A DNA stretch of 64,000 nt from NCBI RefSeq assembly GCF_004028635.1, contig NZ_ML138679.1:124001-188000 (forward strand), given 5' to 3'. This DNA is from Streptomyces cyaneus. Its GTDB lineage: Bacteria > Actinomycetota > Actinomycetes > Streptomycetales > Streptomycetaceae. Numbering within the stretch: position 1 is the stretch's first letter; each line of letters begins with the position of its first letter. Below, piece by piece: positions 8,245 to 18,434 of the stretch. The position numbers and the translations under genes are program-made. The notes under the pieces were generated by a model that worked only from the letters and a program-made list of their open reading frames with translations, made no database searches and was not told the DNA's origin.

Positions 8245-9132
8245 TCACGTGGTCGTTCGTTCGATCACGGGTGGATCGTCGGGGTCGGGGACCTGGTTGC
8301 TCCAGCCGCCGGGGACGGTGCGGCCCTGCTGGGCCCGGAAGCGGACGGGGGCCATGCCGACGCGGCGGGTGAACAGGCGGGAGAAGTAGGCGGGGTCGTC
8401 GTAGCCGACGCGGCGGGCGACGGCGGCGACGGGGAGCTCGGTGGCGGCGAGGAGTTCCTTGGCGCGGCCCAGGCGGATGCCGAGCAGATAGTCCTTGGGG
8501 CTGCAGCCGGCGCCGCGCCGCACGGCGGTGCGCAGTTCGGCGAGGGTCATGCCGTGCCGGGCGGCGTGATCGGCGACCGTCAGCGGCAGGCACGCGTCGC
8601 GGGCCAGCGCCTTGAGGACCGCCTCGCCGTCGGGGGCGAGGTCGGCGCGGGCGCGACGCAGGGCGACGAGGAGTTCGTGGACGGCGGCGCCGGTCTCCAC
8701 CTCCAGGAGGGGGTTGTCGCGGCGCGCGGCGCGGGCCATCCGCCCGATGACGGCACGCGGGCCGGAGGCGTCGGACAGGGGCACGACGGGGCGGTCCGGC
8801 TCGATGTAGCCGAGTTCGGTGTAGGTCGCGGTGGCGGGCCCTGTGAAGTCGACGAAGCCCTCGTCCCAGCCGGTGCCGGGGTCGGGCGCGTAGTGGTGCG
8901 GCACGCCGGGGGTCAGCCACAGCAGCGCGGGCGCGGTGACGGTCGTACGGCGGCCGTCGGGGCCCTCGTACCAGCCGCCGCCCGCGTTGACGACGACGGC
9001 GACGTGGTGGTCGAGGGTGCGGGGGCCGACGGTGGGCAGGGCGCCGTACTGCAGGCCGACGCCGAGGCAGACCAGGCCGAGCCGGTGGTGGGCGGGGCCG
9101 GGCGTGAAGAACCGCATCCAGGTGTGGTACAT
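8245..9132 (-). CDS. AraC-family transcriptional regulator
   Basis: This 295-residue regulator has an N-terminal cupin-like sugar-sensing domain (residues 10-110, with GPRTLDHHVAVVVNAGG and LTPGVPHHY) and a C-terminal double helix-turn-helix. The last HTH reads VAAVARRVGYDDPAYFSRLFTR followed by VGMAPVRFR, the classic AraC signature. GGAGAGG sits seven bases before the ATG. It is divergent from the GH35 beta-galactosidase with 87 bp between the two start codons. It very probably controls that gene in response to a galactoside. The palindrome GTCCATGGAC at 9179-9188 in this gap is a candidate operator half, but that is only a guess. Confidence 0.88.
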   Translation of the reverse strand: MYHTWMRFFTPGPAHHRLGLVCLGVGLQYGALPTVGPRTLDHHVAVVVNAGGGWYEGPDGRRTTVTAPALLWLTPGVPHHYAPDPGTGWDEGFVDFTGPATATYTELGYIEPDRPVVPLSDASGPRAVIGRMARAARRDNPLLEVETGAAVHELLVALRRARADLAPDGEAVLKALARDACLPLTVADHAARHGMTLAELRTAVRRGAGCSPKDYLLGIRLGRAKELLAATELPVAAVARRVGYDDPAYFSRLFTRRVGMAPVRFRAQQGRTVPGGWSNQVPDPDDPPVIERTTT

Positions 9133-9219
9133 CCGCGGTCCTCTCCGCGTCGCTTCGGTCCAAGCAGCGCCGATCTTTGTCCATGGACGTGATCACCGCC
9201 AGAGGTGAGGGTGGGGGGC

Positions 9220-10995
9220 ATGAGCGAGTTCAGGGTGGGGGACACGGATTTCCTGCTGGAGGGGCGGCCGGTGCGGCTGCTGTCCGGCGCGCTGCACTAC
9301 TTCCGGGTGCACGAGGCCCAGTGGGGGCACCGGCTGGCGATGCTGCGGGCGATGGGCCTCAACTGCGTGGAGACATACGTGCCGTGGAACCTGCACGAGC
9401 CGAGGCCTGGGCACCACCGGGACGTGCAGGCCCTGGGCCGGTTCCTGGACGCGGCCCGGGCGGCGGGGCTGTGGGCGATCGTGCGCCCGGGGCCGTACAT
9501 CTGCGCCGAGTGGGAGAACGGCGGGCTGCCGTACTGGCTGACGGCCGGGTTCGGCACGCGCGTGCGTACCCGCGACGAGCGGTTCCTGCACCGCGTGCAG
9601 CGCTGGTACCACTACCTCCTGCGCGAGATCGTGCCCCGGCAGATCGACCGCGGCGGACCGGTGATCATGGTCCAGGTCGAGAACGAGTACGGCAGTTACG
9701 GGTCCGACGCGGCGTACCTGCGGTGGCTGGCCGATCTGCTGCGGACCAAGGGCGTCACGGTCCCGCTGTTCACCTCGGACGGCCCCGAGGACCACATGCT
9801 CTCCGGCGGCTCGATCCCGGGCGTTCTGGCCACGGTCAACTTCGGCTCCCACGCGCGCGAGGCCTTCGAGACGCTGCGCCGGCACTGCCCCGACGGTCCG
9901 CTGATGTGCATGGAGTTCTGGTGCGGCTGGTTCGACCACTGGGGCGGCGAGCATGTCGTACGGAATCCCCAGGACGCGGCGGCGGCCCTGCGGGAGATCC
10001 TGGAGTGCGGGGCCTCGGTCAACCTGTACATGGCGCACGGCGGCACCAGTTTCGCCGGCTGGGCGGGCGCCAACCGGGGCGGCGGCGCGCTGCACGACGG
10101 GCCGTTGGAGCCCGACGTGACGTCGTACGACTACGACGCCCCGATCGACGAGTACGGCCGCCCCACACCGAAGTTCTGGGCCTTTCGCGAGGTCCTCACC
10201 GAGTACGCCGAGGGCCCTCTGCCCGAAGTCCCGCCCGCCCCCGCCCCGTTGGGCGCGCCGGCCGAGGCGGTCCTGACCGGCTGGGCGCCCCTGGGCGACG
10301 TACTGCGGACGCTGGGCGGCCCGGAGGCGTCCGGCCCCGTCCCGCCCACCTTCGAGGAACTGGGTGTCGAGCGGGGCCTGGTGCGCTACGAGGTGACGGT
10401 GCCGGGGCCACGGCAGCCATACCCGCTGACGGTGCGCGGGCTGCGGGACCTCGCCGTGGTGTACGTCGACGGGGAGCGGGCCGGGGTGCTCACGGAGGAC
10501 GACGCGTGCATCGAGGAGCCCGTGGCCGGGTACGCGCGCGTGGAGCTGTGGGTGGAGTCCCTGGGGCGGGTCAACTACGGGCCGCGGCTGGGCGAGCCCA
10601 AGGGGATCACCGGGGGCGTCCTGCACGAGCGGCAGTATCTGCACGACGTACGCGCGCGTGGGCTGCGGCTGGAGACGCTGGACGACATCGAGCAGGTCCG
10701 GGCGGTTCCGTCGCGGGAGCTGCCCGAGGACGGTGCCCCGGGTCTGTACCGGGGCACCGTCACGGTGCGGGGAGCCGGTGACGCCCGCCTGGAGCTGCCG
10801 GGCTTCACGCGCGGGTTCGTGTGGATCAACGGCTTCGGTCTGGGCCGTTACTGGTCCATGGGCCCGCAGCGCTCGCTGTACGTCCCCGGGCCCGTCCTGC
10901 GGGAGGGCGGCAACGAGATGTGGGTGCTGGAACTGGCGCAGACGGCCCGGTCGGGGTCCGGCGAGGCGGCTGCCCCGGTGCTCCGGGCCGTCTGA
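9220..10995 (+). CDS. Beta-galactosidase, glycoside hydrolase family 35
   Basis: This 591-residue GH35 enzyme hydrolyses terminal beta-galactosides. The TIM-barrel catalytic domain fills the first half. The acid/base is Glu156 in QVENEYGSYG and the nucleophile is Glu232 in LMCMEFWCGWFDHWGG, followed by YMAHGGTSFAGWAG. The second half carries the beta-sandwich domains with GFVWINGFGLGRYWSMGPQ near the end. No signal peptide is seen, so it is probably cytoplasmic. The ATG at 9220 follows GAGGGTGGGGGG. It is divergent from the AraC regulator. The stop codon is the first unit of a 14-bp tandem repeat. Confidence 0.93.
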   Translation: MSEFRVGDTDFLLEGRPVRLLSGALHYFRVHEAQWGHRLAMLRAMGLNCVETYVPWNLHEPRPGHHRDVQALGRFLDAARAAGLWAIVRPGPYICAEWENGGLPYWLTAGFGTRVRTRDERFLHRVQRWYHYLLREIVPRQIDRGGPVIMVQVENEYGSYGSDAAYLRWLADLLRTKGVTVPLFTSDGPEDHMLSGGSIPGVLATVNFGSHAREAFETLRRHCPDGPLMCMEFWCGWFDHWGGEHVVRNPQDAAAALREILECGASVNLYMAHGGTSFAGWAGANRGGGALHDGPLEPDVTSYDYDAPIDEYGRPTPKFWAFREVLTEYAEGPLPEVPPAPAPLGAPAEAVLTGWAPLGDVLRTLGGPEASGPVPPTFEELGVERGLVRYEVTVPGPRQPYPLTVRGLRDLAVVYVDGERAGVLTEDDACIEEPVAGYARVELWVESLGRVNYGPRLGEPKGITGGVLHERQYLHDVRARGLRLETLDDIEQVRAVPSRELPEDGAPGLYRGTVTVRGAGDARLELPGFTRGFVWINGFGLGRYWSMGPQRSLYVPGPVLREGGNEMWVLELAQTARSGSGEAAAPVLRAV

Positions 10996-11062
10996 CGCAC
11001 TCCTGCTGACACACTCCTGCCGGCGCACTCCCACCGACGCACTGCTGCTGACGCACTCCTGG
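10993..11062. repeat. 14-bp tandem repeat, five imperfect copies
   Basis: Five consecutive 14-bp units (consensus TGACGCACTCCTGC) run from the stop codon of the beta-galactosidase gene toward the convergent protease gene. Units 1, 2 and 5 differ by one or two bases; units 3 and 4 are more diverged. Confidence 0.85.
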
Positions 11063-11073
11063 TACGGAGGTGC

Positions 11074-12934
<1,861 letters not shown>

Positions 12935-12939
12935 AGTTC

Positions 12940-13191
12940 TTCGCCCCCGCCGCCCCTACCCTTCCCGTCCCTGGGGGCTGCCGCCCCCAGACCCCCGCTT
13001 CGGCCCTGAAGGGCCTCGTCCTCAAACGCCGGACGGGCTGGAATGCCTGGACCGGCGTCGAGGGGTGAGGCCACCTGAAATCAGCCCCTCCGGCGTTTGA
13101 GGAGCGGGGGTCCAGGGGGCGGAGCCCCCTGGCGGGGTCGAAGGGGCGGAGCCCCTTCAAGGACGGGAAGGGTAGGGGCGGCGGGGGCGAA
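12940..13191. repeat. 252-bp palindromic intergenic element
   Basis: Outer arms 12940-12970 and 13161-13191 are a perfect 31-bp inverted repeat. Inner arms 13020-13040 and 13082-13102 match at 20 of 21 positions around CCTCAAACGCCGG. Smaller hairpins occur inside each half (12971-12990, 13112-13132, 13140-13158). The element fills the gap between two convergent genes. Similar sequences with the CAAACGCCGGA core are, from memory, scattered through Streptomyces intergenic regions. It may act as a bidirectional terminator or be a non-autonomous mobile palindrome. Confidence 0.88.
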
Positions 13192-13196
13192 AACTC

Positions 13197-14129
13197 TCAC
13201 GCCCCGTACACCGCACCCGGCACCCCCGCCTCCCCCAACAGCTTCAGCGCCACCTCCCCCGCCCCCTCCGGCGTCCAACGCGCCCCCTTGTCCACCGTCG
13301 GCCCCGCCCTCCACCCCTCCATGACCGTGATCCGCCCGCCCTCCGCCTCGAACACCCTCCCCGTCACGCCTTCACTCGCCGCCGAGCCCAGCCAGACGGC
13401 CCACGGAGAGACGTTCTCCGGGGCCATGGCGTCGAAGCCCGCGTCGGGCGCCGCCATCGACTCCGCGAAGGTGCGTTCCGTCATGCGGGTGCGGGCCGCC
13501 GGGGCGATCGCGTTGACCTGGACCCCGTAGCGGCCCAGTTCGGCCGCCGCGACCAGGGTCAGAGCGATGATGCCGGCCTTCGCGGCGCTGTAGTTGGCCT
13601 GGCCGAGCGAGCCCAACAACCCTGCCCCACTGCTCGTGTTGACGACTCGGGCGACGGGCGTGCGGCCCGCCTTCGCCTCGGCCCGCCAGTGCGCCGCCGC
13701 GTGCTTCAGGGGGAGGAAGTGGCCCTTGAGGTGGACGCGTACGACGGCGTCCCAGTCGTCCTCGTCGAGGTTGACCAGCATCCGGTCGCGCAGGAAGCCG
13801 GCGTTGTTGACGAGGGTGTCGAGACGGCCGTACGTCTCCAGCGCGGCCGCCACCAGGGATGCCGCCCCGGCGCTCGTCGCGATGTCACCGCCGTGCACGA
13901 TCGCCTCGCCGCCCGCCGCACGGATCTCGTCGGCCACCTGCTGGGCGGGATTGTCGGCGGCCGTCTCCCCCGCAGCCCCGCCGACGGCCCGCGTGCCGTC
14001 GAGGTCAACCCCGAGGTCGTTGACCACGACCTTCGCCCCCGCCGCGGCGAACGCGAGGGCGTGCGCCCGACCCAGACCCCGGCCCGCCCCGGTGACGACG
14101 ACGACCCGCCCCTCGCAGATCCGGCTCAT
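13197..14129 (-). CDS. Short-chain dehydrogenase/reductase (Rv3548c-like, steroid ring C/D module)
   Basis: This is a 310-residue NAD(P)-dependent oxidoreductase. The Rossmann motif is TGAGRGLGRAHA near residue 14, then NNAG (VNNAGFLRD), the catalytic Ser in NTSSGAGLLG and the YSAAK Tyr/Lys pair. The length and the DPAQQVADEI-type insertion resemble the SDRs related to MFE dehydrogenase domains. It overlaps the upstream SDR by an ATGA junction and has AAGGAGG as ribosome site. The pair is transcribed away from echA20, matching the order Rv3548c-Rv3549c beside echA20 in Mycobacterium. The role is inferred as oxidation of a hydroxyacyl-CoA intermediate. Confidence 0.85.
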   Translation of the reverse strand: MSRICEGRVVVVTGAGRGLGRAHALAFAAAGAKVVVNDLGVDLDGTRAVGGAAGETAADNPAQQVADEIRAAGGEAIVHGGDIATSAGAASLVAAALETYGRLDTLVNNAGFLRDRMLVNLDEDDWDAVVRVHLKGHFLPLKHAAAHWRAEAKAGRTPVARVVNTSSGAGLLGSLGQANYSAAKAGIIALTLVAAAELGRYGVQVNAIAPAARTRMTERTFAESMAAPDAGFDAMAPENVSPWAVWLGSAASEGVTGRVFEAEGGRITVMEGWRAGPTVDKGARWTPEGAGEVALKLLGEAGVPGAVYGA

Positions 14130-14881
14130 GTCATGCCTCCTTGTTGACCGTTGTTGACCGTTGCCGCGTCCAGGAACGCCGGCCGCTCGCCCCCGCCGTG
14201 CACGAGCAGGCTCGCGCCGCTGATGTAGGCGGCGGCGTCGGAGGCGAGGAAGACGGCGGCCGCGCCCACGTCGGCCGGTTCGGCGAGGCGGCCGAGCGGG
14301 ACGGTGCGGGAGACGCCGACGATGCCGTCCTCGCCGCCGTAGTGGAGAGAGGACCGCTCCGTGCGGACCATGCCCACGACCAGGGTGTTGACCCGGACCT
14401 CCGGCGCCCACTCCACCGCCATCGAGCGGGCCAGGCTCTCCAGCCCGGCCTTGGCCGCCCCGTACGCCGCCGACCCGGGCGACGGGCGGCCGCCGCTGAC
14501 GCTGCCGATCATCACCACCGAGCCCCGCACCCGCCGCAGGTGCTCGTACGCGGCCAGGGACGCCGTCAGCGGAGCGACGAGGTTCAGCTCGATCACGCGC
14601 GCGTGCCGCTCGGCATCCACGTCCGTCAACCGTCGGTACGGTGTGCCACCCGCGTTGTTGACGAGGACGTCGAGGCGGGGCAGGGCCGCGAAGAAGACAC
14701 GTACCGCTTCCGGGTCTCGGAGGTCCAGCGGCCTGAACTGCCCTGCCGCGAGCGGGACTTCGGGTGGTCTGCGGGCGCAGACCACGACGTCCGCGCCGGC
14801 CTCGGTGAAGGCCTTCGCCAACCCGGCACCGACGCCCCGGGTACCGCCCGTGACGACCACGACCTTCCCGTCCAGCCTCAT
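14126..14881 (-). CDS. Short-chain dehydrogenase/reductase (Rv3549c-like, steroid ring C/D module)
   Basis: This is a 251-residue classical SDR. It has TGGTRGVGAGLA (cofactor binding), VNNAGG, the catalytic Ser in MIGSVSGG, YGAAK (Tyr/Lys) and a C-terminal SGASLLVHGGG stretch typical of the family. It starts 54 bp from the divergent echA20 gene; a KstR2-like operator lies between them. Its stop overlaps the next SDR start. Its place in the HIP pathway is inferred from synteny with the mycobacterial KstR2 regulon. Confidence 0.86.
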   Translation of the reverse strand: MRLDGKVVVVTGGTRGVGAGLAKAFTEAGADVVVCARRPPEVPLAAGQFRPLDLRDPEAVRVFFAALPRLDVLVNNAGGTPYRRLTDVDAERHARVIELNLVAPLTASLAAYEHLRRVRGSVVMIGSVSGGRPSPGSAAYGAAKAGLESLARSMAVEWAPEVRVNTLVVGMVRTERSSLHYGGEDGIVGVSRTVPLGRLAEPADVGAAAVFLASDAAAYISGASLLVHGGGERPAFLDAATVNNGQQGGMT

Positions 14882-14897
14882 TCCCGGCTACCCTTCA

Positions 14898-14916
14898 CCT
14901 AACAAACGTTTGGTGG
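14898..14916. promoter_or_regulatory. KstR2-like operator, site 1
   Basis: The minus-strand sequence CCACCAAACGTTTGTTAGG is a near palindrome centred between the divergent SDR and echA20 start codons. It matches site 2 near 21 kb at 16 of 19 positions. Its core fits the known mycobacterial KstR2 consensus AnCAAGnnCTTGnT with two mismatches. Confidence 0.7.
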
Positions 14917-14935
14917 AAAGGTAGCTGATGCGGCC

Positions 14936-15700
14936 ATGGGTGTCTCCACCTCGTCCCCGGAAAACGGGGCCGAAGAAGAGGGAATCGCCGTCGTCACGGT
15001 CGACTTCCCACCGGTGAACGCCCTGCCGGTGGAAGGCTGGTTCGCCCTGGCCGACGCCGTGCGGGCGGCAGGACGCGACCCGGAGGTCCGGTGTGTGGTG
15101 GTCGCGGCCGAGGGGCGCGGGTTCAACGCGGGCGTGGACATCAAGGAGATACAGAGGGACGGGCACAGCGCGCTGATCGGCGCCAACCGCGCCTGCGCGG
15201 AGGCCTTCGGCGCGGTGTACGACTGCGAGGTGCCCGTCGTCGCGGCCGTGCACGGCTTCTGCCTGGGCGGCGGTATCGGCCTGGTGGGCAACGCGGACGC
15301 GATCGTGGCGAGCGAGGACGCCACCTTCGGGCTGCCCGAGCTGGACCGGGGAGCGCTGGGCGCGGCCACCCATCTGGCCCGGCTGGTCCCCCAGCATCTG
15401 ATGCGCGCGCTGTACTACACCTCGCGCACGGCGACCGCGGCCGAGCTGCACGCGCACGGCTCGGTGTGGCAGGTGGTGCCGCGCGCGGAACTACGCGCCG
15501 CGACGCTGAAGTTGGCCCGCGAGATCGCCGCCAAGGACGGCCGGCTGCTGCGCCTGGCCAAGGCCGCCATCAACGGCATCGATCCGGTCGACGTGCGCCG
15601 CAGCTACCGCTTCGAGCAGGGCTTCACCTTCGAGGCGGGCCTCAGCGGGGTGGCCGACCGGGTGCGCGACAACTTCGGCAAGGAGAAGGAGGGCGTGTAG
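14936..15700 (+). CDS. echA20: EchA20-like (7aS)-7a-methyl-indanedione carboxyl-CoA hydrolase
   Basis: This 254-residue crotonase-fold enzyme corresponds to mycobacterial EchA20, which hydrolytically opens ring D of the HIC-CoA intermediate in steroid C/D-ring degradation. Diagnostic stretches that I recall from EchA20 are GRGFNAGVDIKE, GFCLGGGIGLVGNADAIVAS, EDATFGLPELDRGALGAATH and RLVPQHLMRALYYT. It is the first gene of a plus-strand operon. The GTG of ipdA follows its TAG stop directly, and the ipdA ribosome site lies inside its last codons. Expression is probably set by the KstR2-like site 20 bp upstream of the start. Confidence 0.85.
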   Translation: MGVSTSSPENGAEEEGIAVVTVDFPPVNALPVEGWFALADAVRAAGRDPEVRCVVVAAEGRGFNAGVDIKEIQRDGHSALIGANRACAEAFGAVYDCEVPVVAAVHGFCLGGGIGLVGNADAIVASEDATFGLPELDRGALGAATHLARLVPQHLMRALYYTSRTATAAELHAHGSVWQVVPRAELRAATLKLAREIAAKDGRLLRLAKAAINGIDPVDVRRSYRFEQGFTFEAGLSGVADRVRDNFGKEKEGV

Positions 15701-16537
15701 GTGACCGACAAGACGATGACCGCCGACCAGGTCGTCTCCCGGCTGCACAGCGGCATGACCCTCGGCATCGGTGGCTGGGGCTCACGCCGCAAACCGATGG
15801 CCCTGGTCAGGGCCGTGCTCCGGTCCGACGTCACCGACCTCACCGTCGTCTCGTACGGCGGCCCGGACGTCGGCATGCTCGCCGCCGCCGGACGGATCCG
15901 GAAGCTGGTCGCCCCCTTCGCCACCCTGGACTCCATCCCCCTCGAACCGCACTTCCGTGCGGCCCGGGAGCGCGGCGCCTTCGAAATGATGGAGGTCGAC
16001 GAGGCGATGTTCATGTGGGGACTGCACGCGGCCGCGAACCGGCTGCCCTTCCTGCCGGTGCGGGCCGGGCTCGGTTCGGATGTGATGCGGGTCAACCCGG
16101 GCCTGCGGACGGTGACTTCGCCGTACGACGACGGGGAGACGTTCGTCGCCATGCCCGCGCTGCGTCTCGACGCGGCCCTGGTCCACGTCAACCGCGCCGA
16201 CCGGCTGGGCAACGGGCAGTATCTGGGCCCCGACCCGTACTTCGACGACCTCTTCTGCGAGGCCGCGGACACGGCCTATGTCTCGTGCGAACGTCTCGTC
16301 GACACGGCCGAGTTGACGAAGGACGCGGCGCCACAGTCGCTGCTGATCAAGCGGCACACGGTGACGGGGGTCGTCGAGGCCCCGAACGGGGCGCACTTCA
16401 CGTCCTGCGCGCCTGACTACGGCCGGGACGAGGACTTTCAGAAGACGTACGCGACCATGCCCTGGCCGGAGTTCGCGGCACGGTTCCTCGACGGGGACGA
16501 GCAGACGTACCAGTCGGCGGTCAGGGAGGGGTCATGA
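15701..16537 (+). CDS. ipdA: IpdA, CoA-transferase-like ring C hydrolase subunit alpha
   Basis: IpdA and IpdB form a hydrolase with the class I CoA-transferase fold that opens the last steroid ring (COCHEA-CoA). The 278-residue protein carries TLGIGGWGSRRKPMALVRA at its N-terminus, then VVSYGGPDVGML and the EVDEAMFMWGL segment. These match IpdA and not a typical succinyl-CoA transferase. The GTG start abuts the echA20 stop and has GAAGGAGGG upstream. The stop overlaps the ipdB ATG (ATGA), consistent with balanced subunit production. Confidence 0.85.
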   Translation: MTDKTMTADQVVSRLHSGMTLGIGGWGSRRKPMALVRAVLRSDVTDLTVVSYGGPDVGMLAAAGRIRKLVAPFATLDSIPLEPHFRAARERGAFEMMEVDEAMFMWGLHAAANRLPFLPVRAGLGSDVMRVNPGLRTVTSPYDDGETFVAMPALRLDAALVHVNRADRLGNGQYLGPDPYFDDLFCEAADTAYVSCERLVDTAELTKDAAPQSLLIKRHTVTGVVEAPNGAHFTSCAPDYGRDEDFQKTYATMPWPEFAARFLDGDEQTYQSAVREGS

Positions 16538-17277
16538 CGGAGGTCACCCGCACGCCCCTTCTCCCGGCCACCCGTGCCGAGTACTGCGTGATCGCCTGCG
16601 CCGAGGCCTGGCGCGACGCGGGTGAGGTCCTGGCGAGCCCGATGGGCCTGATCCCGTCCGTGGGGGCCCGGCTGGCACGGCTCACGTTCTCGCCGGACCT
16701 GCTGCTGACCGACGGCGAGGCGATGGTCGTCCGCCCCGACGGGACGACGGAGGGCTGGCTGCCGTACCGACAGCACCTGGCCCTGGTCACCAGTGGCCGG
16801 CGGCACGTGATGATGGGCGCGAGCCAGATCGACCGCTACGGCAACCAGAACATCTCGTGCATCGGCGACTGGGAGCGGCCGAAACGGCAGCTGCTCGGGG
16901 TGCGCGGCGCGCCGGTCAACACCCTCAACAATCCGACCAGTTACTGGATCCCCAGGCATTCCCGGCGGGTGTTCGTCGAGAAGGTCGACATGGTGTGCGG
17001 GGTGGGTTACGACCACGCGGGCGCCGCCCGCCATCACCGCATCCCTCGTGTCGTGTCCGACCTCGGCGTCTTCGACTTCGCCACACCCGACCACGCGATG
17101 CGTCTGGCCTCGCTCCATCCGGGCGTCACCCTGGAGCAGGTCCGGGAGGCGACCGCGTTCGACCTGGTCGTCCCGGACGACGTACCGCCGACCCGCGAAC
17201 CCACCGCCGCCGAACTGCGCCTCATCCGCGAGGTCATCGACCCGGCGAACTCCCGCGCCAGGGAGGTCGGTGCGTGA
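16534..17277 (+). CDS. ipdB: IpdB, CoA-transferase-like ring C hydrolase subunit beta
   Basis: This is the 247-residue partner of IpdA in the ring C hydrolase. It has LLTDGEAMVV, QIDRYGNQNISCIGDW and a later RVFVEKVDMVCGVGYDH segment typical of CoA-transferase beta subunits of this branch. The ATG overlaps the ipdA stop by four bases and the TGA overlaps the ipdC ATG by one base, so ipdA, ipdB and ipdC form one translational unit. Complex formation is inferred from the family. Confidence 0.85.
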   Translation: MTEVTRTPLLPATRAEYCVIACAEAWRDAGEVLASPMGLIPSVGARLARLTFSPDLLLTDGEAMVVRPDGTTEGWLPYRQHLALVTSGRRHVMMGASQIDRYGNQNISCIGDWERPKRQLLGVRGAPVNTLNNPTSYWIPRHSRRVFVEKVDMVCGVGYDHAGAARHHRIPRVVSDLGVFDFATPDHAMRLASLHPGVTLEQVREATAFDLVVPDDVPPTREPTAAELRLIREVIDPANSRAREVGA

Positions 17278-18350
17278 TGGAGACGCCGCTGACCCGCCTG
17301 GTCGGGGTCCGCCACCCGATCGTGCAGACGGGGATGGGCTGGGTGGCGGGCCCGCGACTGGTCTCGGCGACGGCGAACGCGGGTGCGCTGGGCATCCTGG
17401 CCTCCGCGACGATGACCGTCGACCGGCTGCGTGAGGCGATACGCGAGGTCAGGTCCCGTACGGACGCGCCGTTCGGCGTGAATCTGCGCGCGGACGCCGC
17501 GGACGCCGGCGACCGGGTCCGCGTCATGATCGACGAGGGGGTGCGCGTCGCCTCCTTCGCTCTCGCGCCCTCCCCCGAGCTGATCGCCGAGCTCAAGGAC
17601 GCGGGCGTGATCGTCATCCCCTCGATCGGCGCCCGGCGACATGCCGAGAAGGTCGCGGCGTGGGGGGCGGACGCGGTGATCGTGCAGGGCGGGGAGGGCG
17701 GCGGGCACACCGGCGAGGTGGCGACGACGGTACTGCTTCCGCAGGTGGTCGACGCCGTGGACATACCGGTCGTGGCGGCCGGCGGCTTCTTCGACGGACG
17801 GGGACTGGTCGCGGCGCTGGCCTACGGGGCGGCGGGGGTCGCGATGGGCACGCGGTTCCTGCTGACGTCGGACTCGCCGGTGCCGGATGCGGTGAAGGCG
17901 CGGTACCTGGCGGCGACGGTCCGGGACGTGACCGTCACTACGGCTGTGGACGGCCTGCCCCACCGCATGCTGCGTACGGAACTGGTGGCCGCGCTGGAGA
18001 ACTCCGGCCGTACGAGGGCCCTGGTGCACGCGGTCCGTCGGGCGGCCGGCTTCCGGAGGCTGTCAGGGCTGACCTGGCGGCAACTGATCCACGACGGCCT
18101 GGCTATGCGGCATGGCAAGGACCTCACCTGGAGCCAGGTGCTGCTCGCCGCCAACACGCCGATGCTGCTGAAGTCGGCGATGGTGGAGGGCCGTACGGAT
18201 CTCGGGGTGATGGCGTCCGGGCAGGTCGCCGGGGTGATCGACGACCTGCCGTCGTGCGCGGGCTTGGTGGAGCGGATCATGAAGGAGGCGGAGCAGGTGC
18301 GGGAGCGGCTGACGGATCTGCAGCAGCCGACAGTTCGGCCGCGCCCCTGA
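17277..18350 (+). CDS. ipdC: IpdC, nitronate monooxygenase-fold flavin reductase of the HIP pathway
   Basis: This 357-residue FMN TIM-barrel protein belongs to the NMO/2-nitropropane dioxygenase family. In the steroid C/D pathway IpdC acts on a HIP-CoA derivative. Motifs include HPIVQTGMGWVAGPRLVSA at the N-terminus, VIVQGGEGGGHTGE (flavin phosphate and catalytic His), PVVAAGGFFDGRGL and GVAMGTRFLLTSDS. The start at 17277 overlaps the ipdB stop; GTG at 17274 is an alternative. The last codons and the TGA lie inside an intergenic repeat hairpin, with the stop codon in its loop, so the C-terminal PTVRPRP is probably repeat-derived. Confidence 0.85.
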   Translation: METPLTRLVGVRHPIVQTGMGWVAGPRLVSATANAGALGILASATMTVDRLREAIREVRSRTDAPFGVNLRADAADAGDRVRVMIDEGVRVASFALAPSPELIAELKDAGVIVIPSIGARRHAEKVAAWGADAVIVQGGEGGGHTGEVATTVLLPQVVDAVDIPVVAAGGFFDGRGLVAALAYGAAGVAMGTRFLLTSDSPVPDAVKARYLAATVRDVTVTTAVDGLPHRMLRTELVAALENSGRTRALVHAVRRAAGFRRLSGLTWRQLIHDGLAMRHGKDLTWSQVLLAANTPMLLKSAMVEGRTDLGVMASGQVAGVIDDLPSCAGLVERIMKEAEQVRERLTDLQQPTVRPRP

Positions 18351-18400
18351 GGGGCGCGGGGAACTGCGCGACCAGCCACGACGTCGCCGCAGCCGAACAG
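18339..18400. repeat. short intergenic repeat, copy 1, with terminator hairpin
   Basis: Arms CCGCGCCCC (18339-18347) and GGGGCGCGG (18351-18359) enclose TGA, which is the ipdC stop codon. The following GGGGCGCGGGGAACTGCGCG and GACCAGCC are shared with the element at 53.4 kb (minus strand) and, from memory, with many Streptomyces intergenic regions. It sits between convergent ipdC and fadA6 and probably terminates transcription. Confidence 0.8.
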
Positions 18401-18434
18401 CGACACATCGCGGCAGTCACAGTGGAGCCCTGGG

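Noticed and set aside
12940..13191. CRISPR array or insertion sequence
   Set aside because: The repeats are inverted and nested, with no spaced direct repeats and no transposase frame.
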